A stretch of DNA of 64,000 nt from Neisseriaceae bacterium. GTDB taxonomy: Bacteria; Pseudomonadota; Gammaproteobacteria; Burkholderiales; UBA11063. Position numbers and translations under genes: made by a program. Every line of letters starts with the position of its first letter. Positions within the stretch are counted from its first letter, which is position 1. The notes under the pieces were generated by a model. The model saw only the letters and a program-made list of their open reading frames with translations, was not told the DNA's origin and ran no database searches. The stretch covers positions 62,001 through 126,000 of the forward strand of contig RXJX01000014.1 in NCBI GenBank assembly GCA_003963245.1. The letters are read 5' to 3'. Of this stretch, positions 17,912-27,253 are shown piece by piece.

Positions 17912-18757
17912 TTATTCTTTTACGCCACCAATATTCATACTGTTAAGGAAATACTTCTGCGTAAACATAAACAGTATCACCAAGGGAATAATTACCACAA
18001 TTGCGCCTGACATTGACAAACCATAGTTACTGGCGTGTTGTCCATCTAACTGAGTTAATGCCAGTGGTAAGGTGTAAAAACGGTCATCTGTTGCAATAAT
18101 TAACGGCCACATGAAACTATTCCATGAGGCAGTAAAAGCAAAAATTCCTTGCGCAACCAGAGCTGGACGCATCATTGGCAAAATGATACTCCAAAATATT
18201 CGGATTTCTCCAGCCCCATCAATCCGTGCTGCTTCAATATAGTCATTAGAAATAGTTGACAAGAACTGCCTAAAGAAAAATATCATCCCAACACTTGCGA
18301 TTCCGGGTAAGATAATTCCAGTATAACTATTAATCAAGCCAAGTGCTTTCATTAATAAGAAAGTCGGAATCTGCATTACCACTCCAGGCACCATCATAGT
18401 GCCGAGTAAAACCATAAACAGTTTATCGCGCCCTTTAAAATTAAATTTAGCGAAAGCATAAGCTGCCAGTGAACAAACTATAACACTAAGGATAACCGAA
18501 ACCAAAGCAATAATAACACTATTGTAAAATGGGTGAATAAAATCAATCGCCTTAAATAACTCAACATAGTTCTCAAAAGTAAAGTCATGAGGAATCCAAG
18601 TTGGCGGAAACTTCAGCACTTCACTACTCGTTTTAAATGATGTGCTCAACATCCATAAAAAAGGCAAGCACATGATAAAAAGAGCGACAAACAATACACT
18701 GTGTAAGCTAAGCACTGTTCCGCGTTTCTGCCATTGTCTTAACAAATTCTTTTTCAT
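17912..18757 (-). CDS. Carbohydrate ABC transporter permease (MalG/CUT1 type)
   Basis: 281-residue inner-membrane subunit with six helices. The EAA loop motif that docks onto the ATPase is clear: EAARIDGAGEIRIFWSIILP (about residues 184-203). The TSFKTSSEVLKFPPTWIP segment near residue 40 is typical of MalG-like subunits. I chose the ATG at 18757 (SD AGGTGAT) over an in-frame TTG at 18781, which would overlap the upstream gene. It pairs with the MalF-type subunit 13 bp upstream. Sugar specificity follows the operon context: oligosaccharide import, probably glucan fragments. Confidence 0.92.
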   Translation of the reverse strand: MKKNLLRQWQKRGTVLSLHSVLFVALFIMCLPFLWMLSTSFKTSSEVLKFPPTWIPHDFTFENYVELFKAIDFIHPFYNSVIIALVSVILSVIVCSLAAYAFAKFNFKGRDKLFMVLLGTMMVPGVVMQIPTFLLMKALGLINSYTGIILPGIASVGMIFFFRQFLSTISNDYIEAARIDGAGEIRIFWSIILPMMRPALVAQGIFAFTASWNSFMWPLIIATDDRFYTLPLALTQLDGQHASNYGLSMSGAIVVIIPLVILFMFTQKYFLNSMNIGGVKE

Positions 18758-18770
18758 AATATCACCTATC

Positions 18771-19649
18771 CTATGAACCAAGTTTGGTTAATTTAATCCG
18801 AATTAAACTAACAGCAAAAATTATAAAAAACAATACCATTGAGATTGCTGAGGCGTAGCCAAAATTAAAGTACTTGAACGCTTCGTTATAAATCAGCATC
18901 ACGATTGAAGTAGTTGAATTAACTGGTCCACCACCGGTTAACATAAACGGTTCTTCAAATAACTGCAGATAACCAATCAGTAACATAATGCTAATGTAAG
19001 TCGTAGTCGGTGCTAACATGGGTACAGTTATCTTAATAAACCTCTGCCATGCCGAAGCTCCATCAATTTCTGCGGCTTCTTTAACTGAATCAGGAACACT
19101 GCTTAATGCCGCCATATACAAAATTGTATTGGGACCAATTCCTTTCCACACTACCAACATAATGATAGTAAAAATCGCCGTGTGTTCATTGGTAAGCCAC
19201 TGTGGACCATTTATGCCTACCAAACTCAGTAAGTAGTTAATTAAACCATAATCGCCATTCAAGAGCCATTTCCATACTAAAGCCACCGCGATCGTATTGG
19301 AAATTGCTGGTAAATAAAATCCAACCCGAAATAACGAGGAAAATTTAGTTAATTTACTGTTAATCAAGACTGCCAAACTCAATGATAACGCCACGGTCAA
19401 AGGCATAGCGATTACCAGCACAATTACCGTATTTAATAAGGCTTTACGAAATAACTCATCATGAAAGATAATTTGCGTATAATTAGTAATCCCAACAAAG
19501 CTAATTGTTTGCGGATCAATTAGAGCTTCAACACCAATTTTGTTAAAACTCATATATACTGCAGCACCAATTGGAATCAATAAAAATACCGATAACAAAA
19601 TCAGTGCTGGAGAAAGAAAAAATAATAGGCTTCGCAGATTTGTTTTCAT
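18771..19649 (-). CDS. Carbohydrate ABC transporter permease (MalF/UgpA type)
   Basis: 292-residue inner-membrane subunit with about six TM helices. It shows the EAA loop EAAEIDGASAWQRFIKITVP (about 193-212), the contact site for the ATPase, and the LTGGGPVNSTT motif before the last helices found in MalF/UgpA proteins. SD AGGGAT is 8 nt from the ATG. It forms the heterodimeric channel with the gene just downstream and follows the ATPase gene by 9 bp. Confidence 0.93.
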   Translation of the reverse strand: MKTNLRSLLFFLSPALILLSVFLLIPIGAAVYMSFNKIGVEALIDPQTISFVGITNYTQIIFHDELFRKALLNTVIVLVIAMPLTVALSLSLAVLINSKLTKFSSLFRVGFYLPAISNTIAVALVWKWLLNGDYGLINYLLSLVGINGPQWLTNEHTAIFTIIMLVVWKGIGPNTILYMAALSSVPDSVKEAAEIDGASAWQRFIKITVPMLAPTTTYISIMLLIGYLQLFEEPFMLTGGGPVNSTTSIVMLIYNEAFKYFNFGYASAISMVLFFIIFAVSLIRIKLTKLGS

Positions 19650-19658
19650 TTCATATCC

Positions 19659-20792
19659 CTACTTTAATCCAATATTTTCTTCAGTATCTAGATCAAATAA
19701 ATGGCAATGCTCAAGCAAAAATCTAAATGCGACTCTATCCTGACCTTGTTGCAGGGTTTGACTACCAAATTGTGCCGTGCGTGCGACTAAGCTAACACCA
19801 TTGAGGCTAAAATGAATATAGGACTCATTACCCATTTGCTCAACAATTTCTACCGCCCCATGAATAGTTGAACCAGTAGTATTATCATCAGCATTAACTA
19901 GGCTAATATGTTCCGGTCTAATTCCAAACCAAATTGTTTTGCCATCATAATCAAGCAAATATTGTGCTTTTGCTGGTGGTAGAGTTAATTCCAACTCATC
20001 TGCAAGGCGTAGATTTACGCCACCATTTGTTTTAATCACTCTAACTTGGATAAGATTCATTGCAGGAGAACCAATAAATCCGGCAACGAATTTGTTTTGC
20101 GGGTAGTTATAAACATTTAATGGAGTATCAACTTGCATGATTTTACCGTAGTTCAGAATACAAATCCGATCCCCCATAGTCATCGCTTCAACCTGATCAT
20201 GAGTTACATAAATCATAGTTGCAGTTTGTCCAGCAGCCTGCAGTTCTTTATGCAACTGAGTAATCCTGATTCGCATTGACACCCTGAGTTTTGCATCCAG
20301 ATTAGACAGTGGCTCATCAAACAGAAATACATCTGGCTTACGAACAATAGCACGACCAACCGCAACTCGTTGGCGCTGACCACCTGACATTTCTTTGGGT
20401 TTCTTATGAAGTAATTCGGTAATTTCAAGTTTCTCGGCAGCTTCTCGTACACGTTTATCAATTTCAGCTTTAGGTAATTTAGCAACTTTTAGTCCAAATG
20501 CCATGTTTTCATACACTGACATATGCGGATATAACGCATAGTTCTGAAAGACCATCGCAATTCCGCGATCTTTGGGAGGTAAATTATTTATCATACGATT
20601 ACCAATATAAATTTCTCCTCCACTAATTTCTTCCAATCCGGCAATCATCCGTAGAGTAGTTGATTTAGCGCATCCTGAGGGACCAACAAAAACCATAAAT
20701 TCTCCATCCCGAATCTGTAAATCAATCCCATGAACTGCTTTATAGCCGTTGGGGTATTCTTTTGTAACTTGTTTTAGTTCTACAGTTGCCAT
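19659..20792 (-). CDS. Sugar ABC transporter ATPase (MsmK/UgpC/MalK family)
   Basis: 377-residue cytoplasmic ATPase. Walker [10 protein letters not shown] (about 38-46, with Cys-Ala where Gly-Ser/Cys-Gly is usual), Q-loop [13 protein letters not shown], signature [15 protein letters not shown], Walker B VFLFDEP and the H-loop VTHDQVEAM are intact. A C-terminal OB-type regulatory domain (about 240-370) contains [12 protein letters not shown], as in MalK. It probably energises both permeases downstream. SD AAAGGAAATC precedes the ATG. Such ATPases often serve several sugar importers, so it need not be exclusive to this one. Confidence 0.95.
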   Translation of the reverse strand: MATVELKQVTKEYPNGYKAVHGIDLQIRDGEFMVFVGPSGCAKSTTLRMIAGLEEISGGEIYIGNRMINNLPPKDRGIAMVFQNYALYPHMSVYENMAFGLKVAKLPKAEIDKRVREAAEKLEITELLHKKPKEMSGGQRQRVAVGRAIVRKPDVFLFDEPLSNLDAKLRVSMRIRITQLHKELQAAGQTATMIYVTHDQVEAMTMGDRICILNYGKIMQVDTPLNVYNYPQNKFVAGFIGSPAMNLIQVRVIKTNGGVNLRLADELELTLPPAKAQYLLDYDGKTIWFGIRPEHISLVNADDNTTGSTIHGAVEIVEQMGNESYIHFSLNGVSLVARTAQFGSQTLQQGQDRVAFRFLLEHCHLFDLDTEENIGLK

Positions 20793-20815
20793 ATTGATTT
20801 CCTTTTAACTATCAT

Positions 20816-22459
20816 TTAATCTAATAAAAATGCCATAGTTTCAAATGGTTGTAATTCAAACACACCATTTATAGGCAATGACTCACGCTGATAATTGCTT
20901 GTTAGCAAACAAGCTCTCTTCCCTTTAAAACCTAAAGTATAATACTCTGTCTGAATTGAGAAATTTGAAATAACATATAGTTGTTGTTCTTGATAACTTC
21001 TAACATAAGCAAAAATGTGCAAATTATCTTCATCAAGCAACTTAAAATCGCCATGTAGAATTACGGCTAGTTCTTTACGAAGTTTTATTAAGTGCTGATA
21101 AAAATACCAAATTGAATCAGGATTATTAAGATCATTGGCGACATTTATCTGTTTATAATTCGGATTAAGCACAATCCACGGTTTAGCTGTAGAAAACCCA
21201 GCATAGTTACCATCTGTCCATTGCACAGGTGTACGTGCATTGTCCCGTCCTTTGGCATTAATCGATTGCATCACCCGATCTTTGCCCCATGCAGCATCAT
21301 TAATGTACTCTTGATAGAAGTTAATCATTTCAATATCACGAAATTCATCAACACTGCCAAATTGGTAATTTGTCATACCAATTTCTTCGCCTTGGTAAAT
21401 ATAGGGAGTTCCCTGCATAAAATGCAAAGTATTGGCTAACATCTTGGCACTTTGAATACGGTATTTACCATCACATCCCCAACGCGAAACTGGTCGCGGT
21501 TGATCATGGTTACCCAAGAACAAGGAATTCCAGCCTTTTTGATACAAGCCATTTTGCCATTTTTTAAAAACGCGTTTAAAATCAGGTAAATTCAATAGTT
21601 TGAGATGCCATTTAGACTTACCAAGCTCCTCATCCTGCGCCATATGTTCAAAACCAAACACCATATCTAACTCATCGTGATTGCCAGAATATAAAATTGC
21701 ATCTTCAACTGTAGCACCGCCGGTTTCACCTACGCTGATAGTTTGCTCATAATTGGCTAAGGTATGTTTAAAAATTAGCTTTAACAGCTCATGAGCACGC
21801 GGTGAAGTAAATTTGCTTTCTAGCGGAATTTTACCGATTAACTCAATCACATCCATTCTAAACCCAGCAATACCCTTAGCAAGCCAGAAATTCATAATTT
21901 TACAAACTTCTTCGAGAATTTGCGGATTTACCCAATTCAGATCTGGTTGACGATTGCTAAAGGCATGGTAATAATATTGATCGCTTGTACTATCAAATGA
22001 CCATGCCGAAGGCAAAAAGAAAGAACGTTGCGTAGTCGGTGCACCGCCATTTACCGGATCATGCCAAATATAATAATCACGATAGGGATTATCCCGTCCT
22101 TTTTTTGCTTCGATAAACCAAGGGTGCTTATCACTGGTATGGTTAACCACCAAGTCCATTACAATACTGATATTCCGAGCTTTGGCAGCAATAATCAATT
22201 CATCCATATCAGCATTGGAACCAAATAAGGGATCAATATTAAAATAATCAGCAATATCGTAACCCATATCATCCATTGGTGATTTATAGACCGGAGAAAG
22301 CCAGATAACTTCAATCCCAAGTTGCTCTAAATAGGGTAATTTAGAAATAATTCCCTGAAGATCACCAATTCCGTCTCCGTTGCTATCACAAAAAGAACGC
22401 GGCCAAATCTGATAAACAGTTTTATGCTTAAACCATTCAAAATTTTTGTGTATAGTCAT
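20816..22459 (-). CDS. GH13 alpha-glucosidase, oligo-1,6-glucosidase type
   Basis: Cytoplasmic retaining alpha-glucosidase of the GH13_31-like group (547 aa). The catalytic triad is visible: nucleophile Asp203 in GFRMDVI, acid/base Glu245 in SVGETGG and the transition-state Asp319 in NHDQPR; Ca-site-like DSNGDGIGDLQGI lies near residue 24. The Val after the nucleophile (MDVI) and the QPDLNW box are features of alpha-1,6-specific enzymes; maltose-type enzymes usually have Ala or Thr there. It sits between GH94 and the ABC ATPase. In a beta-glucan locus an alpha-glucosidase is unexpected; it might cut alpha-1,6 bonds, such as those closing some cyclic beta-1,2-glucans, or serve isomalto-oligosaccharides. 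Confidence 0.9.
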   Translation of the reverse strand: MTIHKNFEWFKHKTVYQIWPRSFCDSNGDGIGDLQGIISKLPYLEQLGIEVIWLSPVYKSPMDDMGYDIADYFNIDPLFGSNADMDELIIAAKARNISIVMDLVVNHTSDKHPWFIEAKKGRDNPYRDYYIWHDPVNGGAPTTQRSFFLPSAWSFDSTSDQYYYHAFSNRQPDLNWVNPQILEEVCKIMNFWLAKGIAGFRMDVIELIGKIPLESKFTSPRAHELLKLIFKHTLANYEQTISVGETGGATVEDAILYSGNHDELDMVFGFEHMAQDEELGKSKWHLKLLNLPDFKRVFKKWQNGLYQKGWNSLFLGNHDQPRPVSRWGCDGKYRIQSAKMLANTLHFMQGTPYIYQGEEIGMTNYQFGSVDEFRDIEMINFYQEYINDAAWGKDRVMQSINAKGRDNARTPVQWTDGNYAGFSTAKPWIVLNPNYKQINVANDLNNPDSIWYFYQHLIKLRKELAVILHGDFKLLDEDNLHIFAYVRSYQEQQLYVISNFSIQTEYYTLGFKGKRACLLTSNYQRESLPINGVFELQPFETMAFLLD

Positions 22460-22480
22460 TATAATTTTCGCTCATAAACA

Positions 22481-25400
22481 CTAAAGATAAATGTCAATAC
22501 TATTTATTTCAGTTGTTTTGAGATGTTGAACAACTATAGCTTTATTAATGATTATCCCACCACCACGATAAGGATTATCAATTCGTCTGAACTCAGTTAA
22601 TTCATGGTTATTTATAACAACTTTCTTAGGTGCAAACTCATGTTGTTTTACATGATAAATAAATTTCAAATTATATTTTTCATAGCTATAATCAAACTCA
22701 AGTCCATCCATAGAATAGCAAATAACCGGATCTAGCTCAATTTGTTGGCTGCGCAAACGAATTCCTAAGCAATTACTGATTAACTGATTAATATAAATCC
22801 CGGGGCCGCTAGAATAAATTCGCCAGCCACCACGTACCATCACGCTAGCATCTTTCAATTTATCCCATTGCTCTTGTGCTTGATAACGTGTTGCAAAATC
22901 AGCATCTGAGCTACTAAAGTAACAATTGCTCTGGCGTTTCGCTGCATTTTTAACCACATCATCAATTAATATTGGATTAATTTGCGCTAAAGCCTGCCAC
23001 ACCTCATCAGCTTTACCTAATTTAGCCATCGCCTCAATAAAACGAATATGCGCGTGAACATACTGTAAACCAACTTCACGCCCAACGTTGGAAGCCAACT
23101 CCGCCCGCTTAAAAATAGAATTAACACCACCAGCATAAGTAGCTGGTTGGTTCATCAAACGTACACCATCACTATAATACAAATTTTCTTTAATTAAATC
23201 ATAATGATGAATTGCCTGATCATAGGTAAACAATTCACTGATTATTCCCCGTGTCATCGGCAACAAACGATACTTGATTCCTGTCCGAGTATCGCTTGGA
23301 TGAAGCAATGGCTCGGCATGGGTATTTTCATCATTAAATAACACAAACCCGGCAACAGTACCATTTTGAATAACATAATGGTTATAATCGCGATAGATTT
23401 GTTTTGCCAATATCCCAAACTCACAGCCTATTTCAAAATCAGCGCCGGATTTGAACAATTTACTCGCTTTAACAAATACCTGATAAGTTAACTGCACCGT
23501 CCAACCACTAACCATAGACTTTCGTAATTGTGAGTTAGCTGGCTGCAAGGTATCATCCCAATCCCCGTCGCCATAACAAGAGAGCGCAGTTCCAGGAATA
23601 AAGTTATCCTTGATATTTTTTAATAGAATCTGCAAATGCTCTCGCATTGAATATTTTTCGGAGGTAAAATCACTGTTAGCAAAATTAGTAAAAGATAACT
23701 TTTCGTCCAAAATAGTATAATCGCTGCTCGCTTCAATATAATCGACAATTGCTTTTAACGGCCAAACAATGACATCGCCATGACTTTCATGTTGTTGAAA
23801 ACGGTAAAACTCATCAAACATAAACCATTGTGGCCAACCACCACTTTGTTGATATTGATGGCTAAAAATTGTAAGCAGTATTTTACGACTTGTTGCATAG
23901 TCTCCAGTTGCAAGGAAAAACTCCAAAGGCCCCTGACAAACATCACGCGTACCCCACGCCGCCCCACTATATTGCTCTAGTCCGTGCGGGACTAGATAAT
24001 GTACCATTGCATTATGAGTGTACCAAAAGATTAGATCGTTAAACTTATCCAAGCCAGAGAGCGTATTATGTTTGAGTTTAAATTGGTTCATTTTAGTAAG
24101 CCAAGCCTGCTCAAACTTGCTAACAGCCATGTCAAATGTCGTAATCTGTGAAGCTAATTCAATGTGCTCAAGCACACCACCTAAAGTTAAACCAAAACTG
24201 TTAACCGAGTTCGTTTCATAAACAAAGTAAGGTAACTCTTTTGCACAGGTTGCTGAAGTTAATGCCGCTGCATCAGATATTTTTGCAACATCTGAAGGAT
24301 TATGTGGACAAATATAAAATGACGCTTGGGGATTTTCTGTAAGAATTAATTCACTATAATCTGGGTGAACAATTACCGTATTATTATCCGCGAAACTTAG
24401 CTGTGGATATGAGTCATCCTCATTAACTCCGGCAACAATATTGTTGATAATTAAAAATTGATGCGCAAATTTTGATGCTATACTTAAATTTAATTGGTGC
24501 TGTTCTGGAGTAGTCCAAGTTTTTACTTCAATCAATTCATTGCCAAATTTATAAATCCAGCGTGCAAAATTCACACCCAGCTCAAACGCCGAAGGTAGCC
24601 CTAGTTGTATCAAGCTATCATCAGAATTGCGAATAAAAACCCTTTGCCCGGAAAATTTCAACACATTTAAGTGATTGCGTGGTACTGACAAAAGCTTATT
24701 AAATGATGTATTTCCAAGAGTTACCTGAGAATTAAAAATCCCACACATATATACGGTTGAAGACATTCGATGAATGGCAAAATCACTATCTGTACCAGAG
24801 AAGATTAAGTGCCCGTGCGGACGCTCGACACAAAGTTCTTTGTTTTTGAGAACCACATGACGACTATTCGCTAATTTGTTTCCACTAGAATAGAAAAATG
24901 ACAATATCTCATCACCTTGTCGCTCGACATGGCAAAAATCTCCTGAAAAAAATTGAGCTAAATCGTCATAATTTAAATTTTCACTCTTTAACATTTGAGT
25001 GTTATTTAAAATACTAGATACTGGAGCAAAACCTGAACTAGGCTTATTTGAAACTGGAGATTGAGCAAATTCTAGAACTCTACTATAACACTCTAAATCC
25101 TTAAGGTTACTAACTTCGCCATGATTGGGCATAAAATAGGCAAAAAAACTACTTTGAGATTGTGCTCCGGCTGCTAAAGTAACTTGTTCTTGCTGTAGCC
25201 CAGTCAAAGCAAATTCATATTGCAAACAACTTGAAGGTAAATTACCTTGCACTAATGCCTGAGGAATATTTGTTTCACGATAATTGAGACCATAGAATTG
25301 AAAGCCATCGGTAGAATAATTAGTTACCCTATTTAAACCACCTTGCAATAACCATGGAAAACTAGCTACACCATCCACAGTTTGAGCAACATTTTGCCGC

Positions 25401-25909
25401 GAGGCAACAGCATAACCCATTGTGGAATCAGATAAAATGGTATGATCAATATACTGACAGGTATACGCTTCATTGGTACGCACCGCCCCTACATCGGCAA
25501 TTCCAACATCTTGTGTATAAATTAAATCATAGCTAATTTCTCTCGCGCTATGATTATTAATTTGAACTTGCCAAAGCCAAAGATTAGCGTTTTTAGCCAG
25601 ACGACAACTAACGACATAATCCAAATCTAAAGCTGTTCCATACCAACTTACTTGCTCACTATTACCCTCAAACTTAGAAGATGATAGAGCGCCAACTAAC
25701 GGCACATAGCTTATTTCACTGCCATTGTAAACTCGTAAATAAATATTGGTAACGCTACTATCAATAAAACCACCTTCCAACAGATTTATCAACAAATTCT
25801 TATAAGTAATTGCTGCCAGATTACCATTGGCTAAAAACCTCAAACTTAAACCAAGATCATTATTTAACTCTGCTTTATATTGCGTATCAAGACTATTGTA
25901 ATTTTTCAC
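22481..25909 (-). CDS. GH94 glycoside phosphorylase, probable 1,2-beta-oligoglucan phosphorylase
   Basis: 1142-residue cytoplasmic enzyme. By family it phosphorolyses beta-glucosidic bonds to alpha-glucose-1-phosphate with inversion. An N-terminal beta-sandwich half (about 1-600) is followed by an (alpha/alpha)6 barrel with QYSGAAWGTRDVCQGP, GGWPQWFMFDE and GDGDWDDTLQP (Asp783, 785, 786; the second Asp of the DWxD motif is the expected general acid). Cellobiose phosphorylases are near 800 aa; the 1,2-beta-oligoglucan phosphorylase type is near 1100, matching this one. The start is GTG with SD GAGAA. A hairpin with a U-run separates it from the solute-binding protein gene upstream. Confidence 0.78.
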   Translation of the reverse strand: MKNYNSLDTQYKAELNNDLGLSLRFLANGNLAAITYKNLLINLLEGGFIDSSVTNIYLRVYNGSEISYVPLVGALSSSKFEGNSEQVSWYGTALDLDYVVSCRLAKNANLWLWQVQINNHSAREISYDLIYTQDVGIADVGAVRTNEAYTCQYIDHTILSDSTMGYAVASRQNVAQTVDGVASFPWLLQGGLNRVTNYSTDGFQFYGLNYRETNIPQALVQGNLPSSCLQYEFALTGLQQEQVTLAAGAQSQSSFFAYFMPNHGEVSNLKDLECYSRVLEFAQSPVSNKPSSGFAPVSSILNNTQMLKSENLNYDDLAQFFSGDFCHVERQGDEILSFFYSSGNKLANSRHVVLKNKELCVERPHGHLIFSGTDSDFAIHRMSSTVYMCGIFNSQVTLGNTSFNKLLSVPRNHLNVLKFSGQRVFIRNSDDSLIQLGLPSAFELGVNFARWIYKFGNELIEVKTWTTPEQHQLNLSIASKFAHQFLIINNIVAGVNEDDSYPQLSFADNNTVIVHPDYSELILTENPQASFYICPHNPSDVAKISDAAALTSATCAKELPYFVYETNSVNSFGLTLGGVLEHIELASQITTFDMAVSKFEQAWLTKMNQFKLKHNTLSGLDKFNDLIFWYTHNAMVHYLVPHGLEQYSGAAWGTRDVCQGPLEFFLATGDYATSRKILLTIFSHQYQQSGGWPQWFMFDEFYRFQQHESHGDVIVWPLKAIVDYIEASSDYTILDEKLSFTNFANSDFTSEKYSMREHLQILLKNIKDNFIPGTALSCYGDGDWDDTLQPANSQLRKSMVSGWTVQLTYQVFVKASKLFKSGADFEIGCEFGILAKQIYRDYNHYVIQNGTVAGFVLFNDENTHAEPLLHPSDTRTGIKYRLLPMTRGIISELFTYDQAIHHYDLIKENLYYSDGVRLMNQPATYAGGVNSIFKRAELASNVGREVGLQYVHAHIRFIEAMAKLGKADEVWQALAQINPILIDDVVKNAAKRQSNCYFSSSDADFATRYQAQEQWDKLKDASVMVRGGWRIYSSGPGIYINQLISNCLGIRLRSQQIELDPVICYSMDGLEFDYSYEKYNLKFIYHVKQHEFAPKKVVINNHELTEFRRIDNPYRGGGIIINKAIVVQHLKTTEINSIDIYL

Positions 25910-25923
25910 TTAAATTTCTCATT

Positions 25924-25950
25924 AAAAAATGCTGCACGCTATAGTGCAGC
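25924..25950 (-). terminator. Attenuator-like terminator between binding-protein and GH94 genes
   Basis: Stem GCTGCAC/GTGCAGC (25931-25937 and 25944-25950, 6-nt loop) followed on the minus strand by T6 (25929-25924). It lies 19 bp after the stop of the solute-binding protein gene. Such partial terminators commonly let binding-protein mRNA exceed that of the downstream genes. Confidence 0.72.
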
Positions 25951-25968
25951 ACGTATAACTAAAATAAA

Positions 25969-27231
25969 TTACTTTTGCATAATTTGAGTAACTTGTTTAT
26001 CAAGATCAGCAATCCCTGCATCAATAGTAACTTTGCCATATATAATTTGTTCCACTGTATCGCCAAAAACTTTATATAAGCGCGGTCCTTGTGGAATATT
26101 ATATGGAATATTCACATTATTTAGTTGTTGTTTAAACACTGCAACAGTTGGATTTGATTCAATGCTAGTCCATGCATTTTGCACCGTTGGTAAATTACTA
26201 GTTAAATCATAAAATTGCTTTTGTGCTGGAGCTGAAGCCAAATATTCCATCAATTTATATGCATCCGCTTTATTTTTGGAGTTTTTAAACATCACAAAAT
26301 TTGCACCACCCAGAAATGAAGTATTAGTTTTCTCAGCTGGCATAACCGCAACACCCCATTTATCAGCAAATTCTTTGCCACCGGCTTTATTAACTAACGA
26401 GATCATCCACGGACCACCAATGAACATACCTAATTTACCATTAACAAATAAAGGTGCAATATCGCCACCCAAATCCATTGGAGCTAAACCATTTTTAAAA
26501 TAACTTGTATAATAAGTTACTGCTTGCTTAAATGCAGGAGTCGCAACCATAGATTTACCTTTATCATCGACGATATTAGTTTGATTTTGCCATAGGGTTA
26601 CCAGCATCTCAGTAGGTGTATTGACATCATTCTTTATCAAGGTAATCGGAGCTTTTACTCCGTTTTTCTTTTCAGCTTCGGCTAGCTTAAACATTCCATC
26701 CCAAGTTTTAGGAAAGTCTTTAAAACCAGCTTGCTCCATCAAGTCTTTACGATAGAACATAATTCTTGTATCCGCATACCATGGGAAGCCATAAGTTTTA
26801 CCATCAAACTGATTAGTTAATAACGTACTTGGAATAAAATCACTAAGTTTCACCGTGCTATCTTTAGCTAAATAAGGTGTAAGATCTTCAAAGGCATTAA
26901 GCTTGACAAATTCTGCCATAAATGACGTTCCCATCATTGAAATATCCGGTGTGCTATCTCCTGAAAGAGCGGTTAATAATTTTTGATGCACCATTCCCCA
27001 AGGAATTGATTGCACTTTAACGTGAATAGTTGGATTTTGCTGTTCAAATCCAGCAACTAATGTATCAAGACTCTTAGCTTCTTCGCCCATAGCCCAGACA
27101 TTAAGTGTAACTTCTTGCGAACCAGCGGCAGAAGCTGTTGATGCAGCTTCAGAATTTTTGGATTTATCACCGCAAGCAATTAAAGTACAGGCAATAACTC
27201 CCGGTAATAATAATTTAGTAAGTTTTTTCAT
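25969..27231 (-). CDS. Sugar ABC transporter solute-binding lipoprotein
   Basis: 420-residue CUT1-type binding protein. The signal peptide ends in a lipobox IACG (Cys near 20), then a Ser/Ala-rich linker and the extracytoplasmic binding fold starting VTLNVWAMGEEAKSLDTLV. Further family marks are FEQQNPTIHVKV, YGFPWYADTRIMFYRKDLM and GKLGMFIGGPWM. It would capture the oligosaccharide and hand it to the two permeases encoded further downstream. SD GAAGGGG is strong. It is second in the operon after the GH144-like lipoprotein, and a terminator-like hairpin follows it, consistent with higher expression than the enzymes. Confidence 0.93.
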   Translation of the reverse strand: MKKLTKLLLPGVIACTLIACGDKSKNSEAASTASAAGSQEVTLNVWAMGEEAKSLDTLVAGFEQQNPTIHVKVQSIPWGMVHQKLLTALSGDSTPDISMMGTSFMAEFVKLNAFEDLTPYLAKDSTVKLSDFIPSTLLTNQFDGKTYGFPWYADTRIMFYRKDLMEQAGFKDFPKTWDGMFKLAEAEKKNGVKAPITLIKNDVNTPTEMLVTLWQNQTNIVDDKGKSMVATPAFKQAVTYYTSYFKNGLAPMDLGGDIAPLFVNGKLGMFIGGPWMISLVNKAGGKEFADKWGVAVMPAEKTNTSFLGGANFVMFKNSKNKADAYKLMEYLASAPAQKQFYDLTSNLPTVQNAWTSIESNPTVAVFKQQLNNVNIPYNIPQGPRLYKVFGDTVEQIIYGKVTIDAGIADLDKQVTQIMQK

Positions 27232-27253
27232 GATTTCCCCTTCATAAAATAAA

